Assembly: GCA_031410915.1 (NCBI GenBank)
Contig: JANNZY010000081.1
Span: forward strand, 59,687 to 123,686
Direction of reading: 5' to 3'
DNA length: 64,000 bases
DNA from: WLMZ01 sp031410915
Lineage (GTDB): Bacteria; Actinomycetota; Acidimicrobiia; Acidimicrobiales; Ilumatobacteraceae
Shown: one piece after another, positions 51,958-61,948 of the stretch
How positions within the stretch are numbered: position 1 is the first letter of the stretch
Layout of the letters: every line of letters begins with the position of its first letter
Notes under the pieces: model-generated
Seen by the model: the letters and a program-made list of their open reading frames with translations, nothing else
Told to the model about the DNA's origin: nothing
Database searches by the model: none
Translations under genes and position numbers: made by a program

Positions 51958-52392
51958 ATGCCCGACATCGTGTGCCCCGAGTGTGGGCAGATCTCCACCC
52001 TGGCGGCGATCCGGCGCAACTCTGACGAGTTCTGCACACACTGCGACTTCCCGCTGTTCTGGGCACCGTCAGCGGTGCCGCTGGCAACGCAGACCACCGG
52101 CAGCGACACCACGTTGCGGCGCTTGCCCGGCGCCGGCGGTCGTCAGCTGATCGGCACGCGCGTCTGCCCGACGTGTGGCGAGTTGAACCCGGTGGATGAG
52201 CACCAGCATCTCTGCCTGCGCTGCAACAACGAACTGGATCCGCAACCGGTGTTCGAGCCGGTGCCGGAGCCGGAGATCCCGCCACCGCCGCCGCCCGCAC
52301 CCGTCATGGTGCGCAAGCGCAACTGGTGGCCATGGATCATCCTGGCCGCGGTCGTCGTGATCACGGTCGTCGTCATCGTCATCGTCGCCTGA
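51958..52392 (+). CDS. Zinc-ribbon protein with C-terminal membrane anchor, last gene of the CIS operon
   Basis: A 144-residue protein with two zinc-ribbon knuckle pairs. The first is CPECG with CTHCDF (residues 6-31), the second CPTCG with CLRCN (about 70-90). A Pro/Glu spacer (PVPEPEIPPPPPPAPVMV) follows. The final 23 residues are one hydrophobic helix (NWWPWIILAAVVVITVVVIV), preceded by RKR. This predicts a tail-anchored protein with its ribbons in the cytoplasm. It follows the gpI-like gene by 13 bases. It could hold an assembled particle at the membrane. Streptomyces CIS also depends on a membrane protein, but I claim no homology. Confidence 0.82.
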   Translation: MPDIVCPECGQISTLAAIRRNSDEFCTHCDFPLFWAPSAVPLATQTTGSDTTLRRLPGAGGRQLIGTRVCPTCGELNPVDEHQHLCLRCNNELDPQPVFEPVPEPEIPPPPPPAPVMVRKRNWWPWIILAAVVVITVVVIVIVA

Positions 52393-52413
52393 TCAGCCCG
52401 TCTGGCTCACCGG

Positions 52414-55400
52414 TCAGGGTGGGGTCATGTCGAACGTGAACGGCGTCGGCGACGTCGTGACCCCGCCGGTCGCGCCGACCGTTGCCGTGGCGCTGCGGAT
52501 GGCGGCACCTTCGATGACCCGCACCTGGTAGGTGATCGCCTGGTTGAGTCCGGTGATGGTGAATGCACCACCGGCCGTCACCGTGAACGTCTGCACTCCC
52601 GGCGTCGCCGCGGTGCACGGTGTGACGGTGCAGACGAGGACCTGCACGGCCGAGTTCGCGGTTGCGTTGGTGACCGTGCCGCCGACCGACGCGGCGGGAT
52701 ACAGCGTGACCGCCTTGGTGTTGCCGGCCGGCGAACCCCACGTGTCGTTGACGGTGATGAAGCCGGCCTTGGTCACCTGGAACGCCGTCGCCCCGCCCGG
52801 CAGGTTGTCCTCCTTGAACGTGAAGACGACCGGCGCGCCGCCGGCGCCGGTGTTGCCCGTCTGCTGACTCGCGCCCGGGTTCCAGATCACCGAGGCGTTC
52901 GTGGCCGCCGTGGGTGGCGTGCCGTCGACGGACACGTTGAACGTGAACGGCACGTCACGCGGCTGCAGCTGGATGTCTCCGAGCGACAGTGTGTTGGTTG
53001 CCGGGCTCGTAGCGTCGATGGTGATCGGCGCGTAGCTGGCCGCACCGACCCCGTCTTTCACCGCGGAGACCGTGTAGGTACCGCTGTCGACATTGGGGAA
53101 CGTGAACCGGCCGCGGCCGCCGGATGTGCTCGACGACGTGGTGGTGGCCACGACCGTCGCACCCTGCATCAGGTTGACCGTGACACCGCCTTCGTTGCCA
53201 CTGTTCTTGTCCTGGATGCGCCCGGACACGTCGACGACCGGGTAGATGGTGACCGCAGCCGGCGGCTGTGGCGAACCGGACGTGCTCGCGAAGGCGACAG
53301 TTCGCGTGCGGTAGTCGGTGCGCGAGACCACGACGTCGCCGGCCCCGAACTCGATGCCGTTGAACGTGAACACGTTGCCCGACTTCGAGGTCGGTTGCAC
53401 CGCCGTGCCGCCCGCGGGGATGCGGATCACCACGGTCGCGGAGTTCGCGTCGCCGGAGGAGCCGTCGGTGGTGACCGTGATCGAGACGTTGCGGGTACCG
53501 AACGTGGCCGTCAGGTTCTGATCGCCGTTGATCAGCAGCGCCGCGGCGGTGATCGACGCGCTCGTCGTGGTGTACCTGTTCGGGTTCGCGTTGAACGTCC
53601 ACGAATACGCGACGTCGGGATCGAGGCCGGTGTACACGCACGCGGCGGCCGTGGGCGGCGGCCCGCCCGACGTCGTGCAGTTCGCCGTGACGCCGCTGTT
53701 CGGCGTGACGGACTGGGTGAAGTTGTCCGCTGCCGCAGCCGGCGGTGCGATCGCGATCGTGACTCGTGCCGTGTGCGGGATCGTGAGGTCGTTGCCGGTG
53801 TTCGTGCCACCGAGAGCGACGCTGTTGATGAGTCGAGTGCGCGTGGCGTACGTGCTCTGACGGGCGGTGACCCGGTAGTTGCCGGCGGCGTTGATGGTGA
53901 ACGAATACGCACCGTTGACCGGCGTGACCGTGCCCCGATCGACCCAGGTGCCGCCGGAGTCGAACTCGAGCTGCACCGTGGCGGGGCTGCTGAGGCCGGT
54001 CAACGTCGACGAGCCGGACTCGTCGTCGTCACGAGTGGCTGTACCGGAGATCACCGTCGCATCGACGTTCAGCGTCCTCGCGACCAGCAGCGGCGAGCCG
54101 TTCGGGTCGACCTGGATCGCCGAGTTGGTGAGGTCGGCGTGATACGGATCGTTGGTCACCGAGAGGCGGTACGGCGCGGTCTCCGGCGTGACGTTGAACT
54201 CGTACAACCCACCGCCGAGATCGACTGCGTTGACCGCGACGTCGGCGGCGTCCGGCCCGATCAGGGTGACCGTCGGCGAAGTCGTGATTGGCGTCGCCGG
54301 TGCGGTGCCGTTGCTGTTCAACTGCACCCGCACCGTCACGTTGTTTGCCACGTAGCTGATCGGGTCGGGCATCACGAGGAAGCCCGACGCAGCCGAGATC
54401 TGCTGCGTGGCTGGCGTGGAGTAGCCGGCAACCGTGGAGAAGTTCAGGTTGTGGACACCGACAGTCAGCCCGGTCCATGTCATCAACTGCGCCACGGTGG
54501 GATTCGCCGGGTCGCGGGTCACGATGACCTGAGTCGGCGTCGGGGTTTGCGGGTTGTAGTCGCCTTCGTTGGCGACGTTCGGGAGTTCGGTGTTCCCGCT
54601 GTCGACGACGAACGATGACACGCCGTGCACGAAGGTGCGGTCGACCGTGATCGATGCCGGCATGATGAGCGCATCGCCCTCGGCGTTGATCGCGCCGACG
54701 TGGGACTGCACCGGCGGGGCGATCTCGCCGAGGAACACGAGCAGACTCGTCGAACCGCCGCCGCGGGGCACCTCGACACGGATGATGGTGGGGAAGTAGT
54801 CGTCGTAATCGACACCGAGGACCGTAGTGGTGCGACGGATGTCGATGAAGTAGGAGCCAGGCACGAGATCGAACTGCGTCGACCCGCCGTTGTCAGTGGT
54901 CTGGCGTACGGGCGGCTGGGGCGGGAACGTCGGTGGCGGCGTCGGCGGATCGAACGTCACCGTCGCCACTGCTCCGACGACTCGCGTGCCTGCGGTGTCA
55001 CTGACGACGACCTGCAACCTGTTCATCGCGATCTCGTATACGAACGGTGGTGCCATGACCGTGTTGACGACGTTGTCCAGGCGATACGTGTTCGAGGTCG
55101 TGAACGTCGGTGCTTGGCGCAAGGTGGGGAAGTCCGCACTGGCGAACGACACGGTGTAGAATCCGGGTGGTCCAGTGATGACGAATCCGTTGCCCGGATC
55201 GCTCGGGTCGGCCACGATCGTCGGCTGCGCGCTCCCGGCCGGCGGAACCTGGCCGGTGGCGGTCAGCACTCGCGTGATCGTCGGCGTGACCGACGACAGC
55301 GGAACGTCCTCACGTGGCGAGGCGGCGAGGTCACTGCCGAGCAGACCCTCGATCGCTCCGCTGAGTGTGCCGAACGCCTTCAACCGGATCTGCAGGCTGA

Positions 55401-58400
55401 TGATCGTTCCGGCGACGAACGACACACGAATGTCCTGGCCAGGTCGGCCCGCCACAGTGACGCCCCCTTGCACGGTGGTGACCGTCTCGGTGTCGTAGCC
55501 GGGCATCGACACTGCGATCGAGTAGTCGCGCGAGGTGAGCGGCGCGGACAGGTTGACCGGCACGTCCGGCAGCAGCCAGCCGTCAGCTGACGTGAACGGG
55601 ATCGTGCTCGTGGTGTTCGTCGTGAGATCGGTGATGGCCACCGTTGGTGTGCCGGCGATGCGGACCGACGTGCTGTCGTCGAGCACGTCGACACCGAGGC
55701 GGCCGAGTTCGACGACCGTGGTGTCGAGTGGCTGCGTCGAGGAACCGTTGGGGGGCACGAACGCGGACACCGACGCCGGGGCCGTGGGCGCGTTCAGGTA
55801 GTGCGTCGATGTGTTCGTGTAGTCGAACCGCCATGTGCCCGCGGCGAGGCCGGTCTCGTTGATCGCTCCGGTCGCGGTGTTGATCGTCGGGTTGCGCGTC
55901 GCGCTGGCCGGGCCGTCGCCGGCGATGGACAATCCGGCGGCGACGACCGCGTAGTTCGGTGGCTGTGTGGTGATGATGTTGACCTGACCGGTGGCCGAAC
56001 CCGGTCGCGGGTGCATCTCCAGCGAGATGCCCGAGCCGGCCGGCGCAGTGACGTCGACGTTCGTACCCGCCCCGACCGAGCGGCCGCTCTGGTTGATCGT
56101 GACGTCGAACGTGCCCTGGTCGAAGTCGGGGTGGTTGACCTGATAGGTGCTCGTGGCGAAGATCTGCCGCGGCGTGCCCGTGAACGCCCACGCATTGCCG
56201 ACGACGGCGGCGACGATCGGCGGCGGCGTCGTGACCGCAGTCGGGTTTCCGGTGCCGGTCCCGGGTTGGTAGCTGCTGATCGCACCGCTGATCGTGCGGA
56301 CGTCAGCGGTGACCGGGATGATCGGGTCGCCGGGCAGACCGTAGTCGCGGTAGTAGGTGACACCGCTGATCTCGTCTGCAGTGCGAACGAGCGCGATGTT
56401 GACCGTCTGATCCGGCGACACGCCGAGTGAGCTGATGGCGAGCGGCGACGGCAACGCGATGACGGCGCTGACGAACGTCGGTGCCGTCACCGTCAGTTCG
56501 CAGTTGCCGACCAGGTTGCTGGCACCGATGACGACGCGGTCGAAGCTGTACGTGTCGATGCCCACCGGCGCTCCGGTGTCGGTCATGACGGCCGTCGCCG
56601 ACGCTGTCGCCCCCGGACAGCTGAGCGTGACGGTGGCGCTGGCATCGAGCGGGGCCAGACCGAGCGTGTTGCCCGGGCCGGAGATGATCGGCGTGTAGAT
56701 CGTGCCGGTCAGGTTCGGGTAGGGGTCGAGCAAGATGTCGTTGAGTCGCAGTGCATCCTCGTCCGTCGGCGAGACCACGAACCGCATCGGGCTGCTCGGC
56801 AGGTCCGGGTCGAGGATCTGCGGCTTGACGGCGTAGCCGGGCGGAGGTCGCACGTCGATCTCGTAGGTGCCGTCGATCAACGAGTTCGGGGTGGACTCCC
56901 ACAAGAAGTCGCCGTCGGCGTTCGGCGGGTAGGTGCTCGGGATCGGAATGATCTGCACCTCGGGTGACTCGCGGGTGCCGTCGGCCTTGATGCGCCAGAT
57001 CGTGATCTGGTAGTTGCGCAACTGCTGGCCGGTGACCGCGTCGAGAACGCGCCCGTTGGCTTGTCCGAGGCGCAGCAGCATGAACGACAACGACTGCTGC
57101 GAAAGGCCGACCGAGACGCGCTGGGTGGCCGTGCGGTAGCTGCTGCGCGCCGCGCGCACGGTGTAGGTGCCGATCGGGACGTTCTGGAACAGGAAGCTGG
57201 CCTGCGCGTTGACACCCTGGTCGCTCAGTTGGCGAACCACCGAGCCGTCGCTGATGTCGAGCAGTTGGATGGTGGCTCCGGTCAGGTCCTGGCCGGACGA
57301 GTTGCGCACCGCGACGGCGACACTGCCGGTCTCGGTCAACTTCGGCTGCGAGCGGAACGTCATCTGGATCGTGCCGAGATCCAGCACCTGCCCGGCAACG
57401 ACGGTGACGAGTTGCGACACGGTCTCATGGTCGTAACGGTCGAAGACGACGAGGTAGTCGCCGGGTGGCAGTTCGTCGAGGCGGAACGATCCGGCACTCG
57501 GAGCGATCGCTGTGGAAGATTTGAACGAGAGGTCGTCGTGGCTGACGGTGATGCCGACGCCGGACAGCGGCCCGTTCGCGTTGCTGACGACCTGGCCGAT
57601 GATGGCCGCAGTGGTGCGCACGAGACTGAAGTTGATGTCGGGCGCGTTGCCGGCCAGCACCACCGAGCGGCTCTGGGTCAGGTATCCGGGCGCGCTCGCG
57701 CTGACCGTGTACGTGCCCGGGACGTTGAGCTGGGGCAGGTTGTACGAGCCGGCGTCGCCGAGCGTGAGACTGGTCGTGGTGACCGCCGTGTCGCCGCGCG
57801 ACGCGGTGATGGTGACTCCACCGAGTGGCCCGGCACCGGAGGTGACATGGCCGGCGATCGAGCCGACACCCGCCCGCATCGAGACGTTGACCCCCGTCGG
57901 CCTCGCGCCGGCGGCCATCGGGAGTTGCAGGACCTCGGTGCCGTAGCCGCGCAACGTGGCGGTGAGCGTGTAGGTGTTGGGCGTGCTGAGCCCGGTCACG
58001 GCGTAGGTTCCGACCTTGCCGGCGTCGGACGAGGTGGCCGTCGTGAACGTGAGCGTGCCGTCGGTGATGACGATGTCGACACCACCGAGCGCGCCGCTGG
58101 GGCCGGTGACAGTGCCGCTGACCGCGCCGCTGGCCGGGTCCAACGTCACCTCGAGCTCGACAGCGGTGCCGTCGTCGGGAGGCGTGACGATCACGGCCTT
58201 GGTGTCGTAACCAGGTTTGCTGAACGCGACCTCGTAGTTGTCGCGGATGAGCACGTTGTTGAACGCCCACAATCCGGCAGTGTCGCTCTCGGTCGACCGC
58301 ACGGACTCGGTCATCCGGATCTCGCTGACACCTGACGGGGTGTAGCGGTTGTACAGCGCGCTCCAGATCTTGTACGACTCGGGATGATCGCCGAGGTTGA

Positions 58401-59463
58401 CCTCGCCACCGCGGGCGCGCGCCGCAGCCTGGGACTCGGTCACGTCTCCGGAGCCGAGCCTGGCTGGAGCAAGCGTGACCAAGATGCCGGTGTCCTCGCC
58501 GGAGTCGCCGGCCTTGACGTTGCCGCCGACACTGGTGGCCGTTGCTTTCTCCGCCTTCTGCTCGGTCGCGGTGCCGGCACCGCCCGTGCCGCCGCCGCCG
58601 GCGCCGGCGCCGCCGCCGGTCTCGCCGTTGGCACCCGTACCCGCGTCGGTCGGTAGTGAGCCCAGCAGCGCGTCGGGCTTGCCGTCGCCGTCCAGGTCGA
58701 CCGGCGCGAGCGCGGCGTTGGCGTCCTGCTGCTTGCCGTCGTCGCGATGCGTGTACCAATACGTGCCGGCGACGAGCAACCCGGCCCACAGACCGAGCAG
58801 GGCGAGGATGGCCATGCCAGAACGGAAGCGCCGCGGAATCAGCGAGCGCTGTTCGAAGGTGGCCTCGGCGTAGACCGGCGCCGAGCGCGAGATGGCCGAG
58901 ATCGTCATCAGGTGATGAGTTGAGTCGCCGAACAGGCGCCGCTTGCCGGTCACCGAGCCGGCGACGGCGACGGTGTCGCCCGGACTCAGCCGCAACCGGG
59001 TCTGCGCCAGCGAGACGTCGAGATCGGTGCCTTCACCGTGCAGGTCGATGTCGATCGGGCGCGCCTCGCGGTTGTCGACCTCGACGTCAAAGCGGCCGCG
59101 CAGACGCCCGATGATGTTGCTCGGGTTGATGCGCAGCGCGACGCGGTGGATCGCGGCGACATCCACCGTCACGTCGGCCAGTGCCGAGCGATCGCCGCGT
59201 CGATCGGACACCACTTCCATCGCCAGCGAGTGGCGGCCGGCGGCGAACGTGCGCGGCACGTCGACGGCGACATCGAACGACGCAATGGTGCCCGCCGGCA
59301 ACGCGACGAGACCGAGGGGATACTCGATCTCCTGATCGCTCAGTCCGACGATGCGCAGGCGATACGCCGCAGGGCCGGCCGTGTCGTTGTGCACCCGGAC
59401 GCGACAGACCGCCGTCTGCCCCGGTGCAGCTTCGATCACCGGATCGAGAAGATCAACTCTCAT
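52414..59463 (-). CDS. Giant membrane protein with Ig-like N-domains and carboxypeptidase-regulatory-like repeats, paralogue 1
   Basis: A 2,349-residue protein with no signal peptide. Residues 1-100 and 105-205 are two Ig/NEW3-like domains (LLDPVIEAAPGQTAVCRVRV, then RVALRINPSNIIGRLRGRFD and VTGKRRLFGDSTHHLMT). One transmembrane helix spans about 216-237, preceded by IPRRFRS. A Gly/Ala-rich spacer and about 2,050 residues of carboxypeptidase-regulatory/SpaA-like beta modules follow, for example SGAVSGTVTGPSGALGGVDI and GSIAGHVTSGAGPLGGVTIT. Positive residues beside the helix favour an inside N-terminus and an outside repeat region. GGAGG precedes the ATG at 59463. It converges with the CIS operon, with 21 bases between the stop codons. 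It is presumably an envelope-spanning stalk; no partner is known. Confidence 0.78.
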   Translation of the reverse strand: MRVDLLDPVIEAAPGQTAVCRVRVHNDTAGPAAYRLRIVGLSDQEIEYPLGLVALPAGTIASFDVAVDVPRTFAAGRHSLAMEVVSDRRGDRSALADVTVDVAAIHRVALRINPSNIIGRLRGRFDVEVDNREARPIDIDLHGEGTDLDVSLAQTRLRLSPGDTVAVAGSVTGKRRLFGDSTHHLMTISAISRSAPVYAEATFEQRSLIPRRFRSGMAILALLGLWAGLLVAGTYWYTHRDDGKQQDANAALAPVDLDGDGKPDALLGSLPTDAGTGANGETGGGAGAGGGGTGGAGTATEQKAEKATATSVGGNVKAGDSGEDTGILVTLAPARLGSGDVTESQAAARARGGEVNLGDHPESYKIWSALYNRYTPSGVSEIRMTESVRSTESDTAGLWAFNNVLIRDNYEVAFSKPGYDTKAVIVTPPDDGTAVELEVTLDPASGAVSGTVTGPSGALGGVDIVITDGTLTFTTATSSDAGKVGTYAVTGLSTPNTYTLTATLRGYGTEVLQLPMAAGARPTGVNVSMRAGVGSIAGHVTSGAGPLGGVTITASRGDTAVTTTSLTLGDAGSYNLPQLNVPGTYTVSASAPGYLTQSRSVVLAGNAPDINFSLVRTTAAIIGQVVSNANGPLSGVGITVSHDDLSFKSSTAIAPSAGSFRLDELPPGDYLVVFDRYDHETVSQLVTVVAGQVLDLGTIQMTFRSQPKLTETGSVAVAVRNSSGQDLTGATIQLLDISDGSVVRQLSDQGVNAQASFLFQNVPIGTYTVRAARSSYRTATQRVSVGLSQQSLSFMLLRLGQANGRVLDAVTGQQLRNYQITIWRIKADGTRESPEVQIIPIPSTYPPNADGDFLWESTPNSLIDGTYEIDVRPPPGYAVKPQILDPDLPSSPMRFVVSPTDEDALRLNDILLDPYPNLTGTIYTPIISGPGNTLGLAPLDASATVTLSCPGATASATAVMTDTGAPVGIDTYSFDRVVIGASNLVGNCELTVTAPTFVSAVIALPSPLAISSLGVSPDQTVNIALVRTADEISGVTYYRDYGLPGDPIIPVTADVRTISGAISSYQPGTGTGNPTAVTTPPPIVAAVVGNAWAFTGTPRQIFATSTYQVNHPDFDQGTFDVTINQSGRSVGAGTNVDVTAPAGSGISLEMHPRPGSATGQVNIITTQPPNYAVVAAGLSIAGDGPASATRNPTINTATGAINETGLAAGTWRFDYTNTSTHYLNAPTAPASVSAFVPPNGSSTQPLDTTVVELGRLGVDVLDDSTSVRIAGTPTVAITDLTTNTTSTIPFTSADGWLLPDVPVNLSAPLTSRDYSIAVSMPGYDTETVTTVQGGVTVAGRPGQDIRVSFVAGTIISLQIRLKAFGTLSGAIEGLLGSDLAASPREDVPLSSVTPTITRVLTATGQVPPAGSAQPTIVADPSDPGNGFVITGPPGFYTVSFASADFPTLRQAPTFTTSNTYRLDNVVNTVMAPPFVYEIAMNRLQVVVSDTAGTRVVGAVATVTFDPPTPPPTFPPQPPVRQTTDNGGSTQFDLVPGSYFIDIRRTTTVLGVDYDDYFPTIIRVEVPRGGGSTSLLVFLGEIAPPVQSHVGAINAEGDALIMPASITVDRTFVHGVSSFVVDSGNTELPNVANEGDYNPQTPTPTQVIVTRDPANPTVAQLMTWTGLTVGVHNLNFSTVAGYSTPATQQISAASGFLVMPDPISYVANNVTVRVQLNSNGTAPATPITTSPTVTLIGPDAADVAVNAVDLGGGLYEFNVTPETAPYRLSVTNDPYHADLTNSAIQVDPNGSPLLVARTLNVDATVISGTATRDDDESGSSTLTGLSSPATVQLEFDSGGTWVDRGTVTPVNGAYSFTINAAGNYRVTARQSTYATRTRLINSVALGGTNTGNDLTIPHTARVTIAIAPPAAAADNFTQSVTPNSGVTANCTTSGGPPPTAAACVYTGLDPDVAYSWTFNANPNRYTTTSASITAAALLINGDQNLTATFGTRNVSITVTTDGSSGDANSATVVIRIPAGGTAVQPTSKSGNVFTFNGIEFGAGDVVVSRTDYRTRTVAFASTSGSPQPPAAVTIYPVVDVSGRIQDKNSGNEGGVTVNLMQGATVVATTTSSSTSGGRGRFTFPNVDSGTYTVSAVKDGVGAASYAPITIDATSPATNTLSLGDIQLQPRDVPFTFNVSVDGTPPTAATNASVIWNPGASQQTGNTGAGGAPVVFTFKEDNLPGGATAFQVTKAGFITVNDTWGSPAGNTKAVTLYPAASVGGTVTNATANSAVQVLVCTVTPCTAATPGVQTFTVTAGGAFTITGLNQAITYQVRVIEGAAIRSATATVGATGGVTTSPTPFTFDMTPP

Positions 59464-59482
59464 TGCTGCCCGCCTCCTTGCA

Positions 59483-61948
59483 TCAGAACAGTCCTGGAAT
59501 TCGGAACGGATCAAGCACCACTTGAGCACTGGGTTGGGTCAACACGAGCGTCGAGTAGAGCGGCTCCGGTGATGTGGAGTTGGTGTAGGCCGCAACCACG
59601 AAGTTCTGCGGGGCCTCCAGTGCCGAGAACACGAAGGTGCCGTCGGCTGCCGTGTTCACGGTGGCGATCGCAACGCTGGGCGCACCCGGGAAATCGGCCG
59701 GTCGGAAGAGGCGGATGACGGCGTTGGCCAGTGGCTCGTACTGGCCGGTGGACGCATTGAGCAGGAGCACGGAACCACGCACGGAGGCCTGCGCAGTGAG
59801 TGTGATGTCCTTGTCGACCGGCTCGCCGGCGACGACGTTGATCGGCAAGATGGCCTGGGTCGTGCCCTGCTGGCTGGCGGTCAGCGTGTACTCACCGGGC
59901 TTCACGCCGCTGAACGCGAATCGGCCGAGCGGCGAGTCTGCGGTGAACAGCGTGCGCTGCTCGTCGCTCGACTGCAGGACCACGGTCGCCCCCGACACGG
60001 GCGTACCGTTGGGCAGCCGCACGATGCCGCTCACGACCGAGTCGGCCGGGACGAGCGCGACGTCCACCCCCGTCACGTCCGCGCCCGCCACCGGGTCGAG
60101 GTCTTGCACACTCACCTGGCCGTTCAGGTCACTGCGGCTGAACGTGATCGTGTACGTGGCCGGGACCGGCAAGTCGTCGACGAAGTACGAGCCGAGGTCG
60201 CCGCTGCTCGCGGTGAACGTGGTGATCGACGTGTCGCCGCTGCTGATGACGACGCGCACACCGCCGATCGGACCGGCATCGGTCTGCGACACCACACCGG
60301 CGATCGAGCCCGTCGACCGCGACAAGACGATGGCACCGATGTCGAGTTGCTTGACCGACGTCAGGTCGACCGTGCGCGTTTCGGGCGTATAACCGTCCTT
60401 GGAGATCGTCAGCGTGTAGATCTGCGGCGTCGTCAGCGCACGGAGCGTGAACGTACCGATCGCGCCATCCGTGAGGCTGACGGTGGAGATCTTCGTCGTG
60501 CCGTCGCTGGCCTCGATCGTGACCCCGCCGAGCGGGCCGGCGGTCTCGGTGATGGAGCCCGAGATCTGGCCGTCGCCCTTGCGCAGGACGACGTCGATGT
60601 TCTCGACCTGTGCTGCCGGACCGACCGCGACATCGCGGATCTCGGTGGAGTAGCCGACCTTGCTGACGATCAGTTGATAGTTGGCCGGCGACGGCACGGT
60701 CTCGAACAAGAACGCCCCGTCGGCCGACACGGCGACGGTGGCGACCTCGGCCTGGCCGGTGGGATCGACAGTGCCGGGCACGACGAGTGTGGCCGTGATG
60801 CCGGTGAGATCGGCCGCTTCGACCGTGCCGCTGACCGAGCCGGGACGACCGCCGAGCACGACGTTGTCGAGTTCTTTCGCCTTACCGGTTTCGACCTCGA
60901 TCTCCTCGCCGTCGGCAGCCGTCGCTGCGTCGGGATACCAGATCTCGTTGAATCCGGCGCCGGTCAGGCGGATCTTGAACTTGCCGGTGTTCAACCGACC
61001 GAACGTGTACGCACCGGTGTCGGTGGTGGCTGCCGACGCGATCGGCACCTTGGTGTTGCCGGTGATGTACAGGTCAGCCTGCACACCGGCGACTCCCGCG
61101 CCGGTGCTCTGCAGCGTGACCTTGCCGGTGAGGACCGCAGGGTCGGTGGGTACGCCTGCCCCGCCGCCCGAACCGTCGGCGTTGTCGAGCGCCTGCGACA
61201 ACGTCTTGTCGTCGACCTTGGATTCCTTGACGACGTTGTCGAACGTGTGGCTGAGCACCGCTGCGAACACGGCGGCCGCGGCGAGCAAGCCCATGATGGA
61301 CAACACCCAGCGGCTGATGCGCGGCTTCTGCACGAACGTGCCGACCGTCTCGGTACGTGTGGTGACGGCATCGACGACGAACGTCAGCATGCGGATCTTG
61401 GGCTGGCCGAACCATGGTCGATTGCCGCTGACCGTTGCCTGCACTACACCCTGATGACCCGGCTGAAGTTCGAGCATCGATGGATTGACGACGATGTCGA
61501 GCTTCTCCTCCGGGTCGATGACCGACACGCTGGTGGGCATGACGGTGTTGCCCTCGTTGTGCAGCAGCAGCCCGAACGTGGCTTCGCTGCCCGCGGTGAC
61601 CACGGAGGGATCAACACGCGACGTCAGCCGCGGCTGGCCGAGGGCGACGAGGCCGAGCGGCGTGAGCGTGAAGGCAGTCGGGTCGTTCTCCGAACGGACG
61701 TGCACACTCAGCTGACGGTGACCCTCCGGGAAGCCCGCTGGCAGTCCGATCTCGACGTCGACTTCGCCGGCTTCGTTGGGGAACAGCGACAGACGGGGCT
61801 GCGACACCGTGACCCACGCCGGGTCCAGGCCGAACACGCTGATCGCGTAGGCATCGATGCGCCCGGTGCCGTTCGTGACGCGCACCGACAGCGAGCACCG
61901 CTCACCGGGGCCGACCTCGACCAGCGACGGGAAGATGTCGGCGTGCAT
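59483..61948 (-). CDS. Membrane protein with Ig-like N-domains and carboxypeptidase-regulatory-like repeats, paralogue 2
   Basis: An 821-residue protein of the same design as its neighbours. Ig-like domain 1 is at residues 1-100 (FPSLVEVGPGERCSLSVRVT, LFPNEAGEVDVEIGLPAGFP). Domain 2 is at about 105-205 (RVDPSVVTAGSEATFGLLLH, VSGNRPWFGQPKIRMLTFVV). The pre-helix motif is FVQKPRISR, with a transmembrane helix at about 213-233. About six outside repeat modules follow, such as GQISGSITETAGPLGGVTIE and GSIAGVVSQTDAGPIGGVRV. The ATG shares one base with the stop of the upstream paralogue and lies 19 bases before the giant gene, so all three form one operon. Confidence 0.8.
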   Translation of the reverse strand: MHADIFPSLVEVGPGERCSLSVRVTNGTGRIDAYAISVFGLDPAWVTVSQPRLSLFPNEAGEVDVEIGLPAGFPEGHRQLSVHVRSENDPTAFTLTPLGLVALGQPRLTSRVDPSVVTAGSEATFGLLLHNEGNTVMPTSVSVIDPEEKLDIVVNPSMLELQPGHQGVVQATVSGNRPWFGQPKIRMLTFVVDAVTTRTETVGTFVQKPRISRWVLSIMGLLAAAAVFAAVLSHTFDNVVKESKVDDKTLSQALDNADGSGGGAGVPTDPAVLTGKVTLQSTGAGVAGVQADLYITGNTKVPIASAATTDTGAYTFGRLNTGKFKIRLTGAGFNEIWYPDAATAADGEEIEVETGKAKELDNVVLGGRPGSVSGTVEAADLTGITATLVVPGTVDPTGQAEVATVAVSADGAFLFETVPSPANYQLIVSKVGYSTEIRDVAVGPAAQVENIDVVLRKGDGQISGSITETAGPLGGVTIEASDGTTKISTVSLTDGAIGTFTLRALTTPQIYTLTISKDGYTPETRTVDLTSVKQLDIGAIVLSRSTGSIAGVVSQTDAGPIGGVRVVISSGDTSITTFTASSGDLGSYFVDDLPVPATYTITFSRSDLNGQVSVQDLDPVAGADVTGVDVALVPADSVVSGIVRLPNGTPVSGATVVLQSSDEQRTLFTADSPLGRFAFSGVKPGEYTLTASQQGTTQAILPINVVAGEPVDKDITLTAQASVRGSVLLLNASTGQYEPLANAVIRLFRPADFPGAPSVAIATVNTAADGTFVFSALEAPQNFVVAAYTNSTSPEPLYSTLVLTQPSAQVVLDPFRIPGLF

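Noticed and set aside
38835..52392. Prophage or R-type tailocin
   Set aside because: There is no integrase, repressor, holin, endolysin, fibre or head gene. DUF4280, DUF4157, DUF6760-like and LysM proteins together are typical of eCIS clusters.
38835..52392. Type VI secretion system
   Set aside because: TssJ, TssL, TssM and ClpV are absent, and the tube and baseplate proteins are of the eCIS/phage type.
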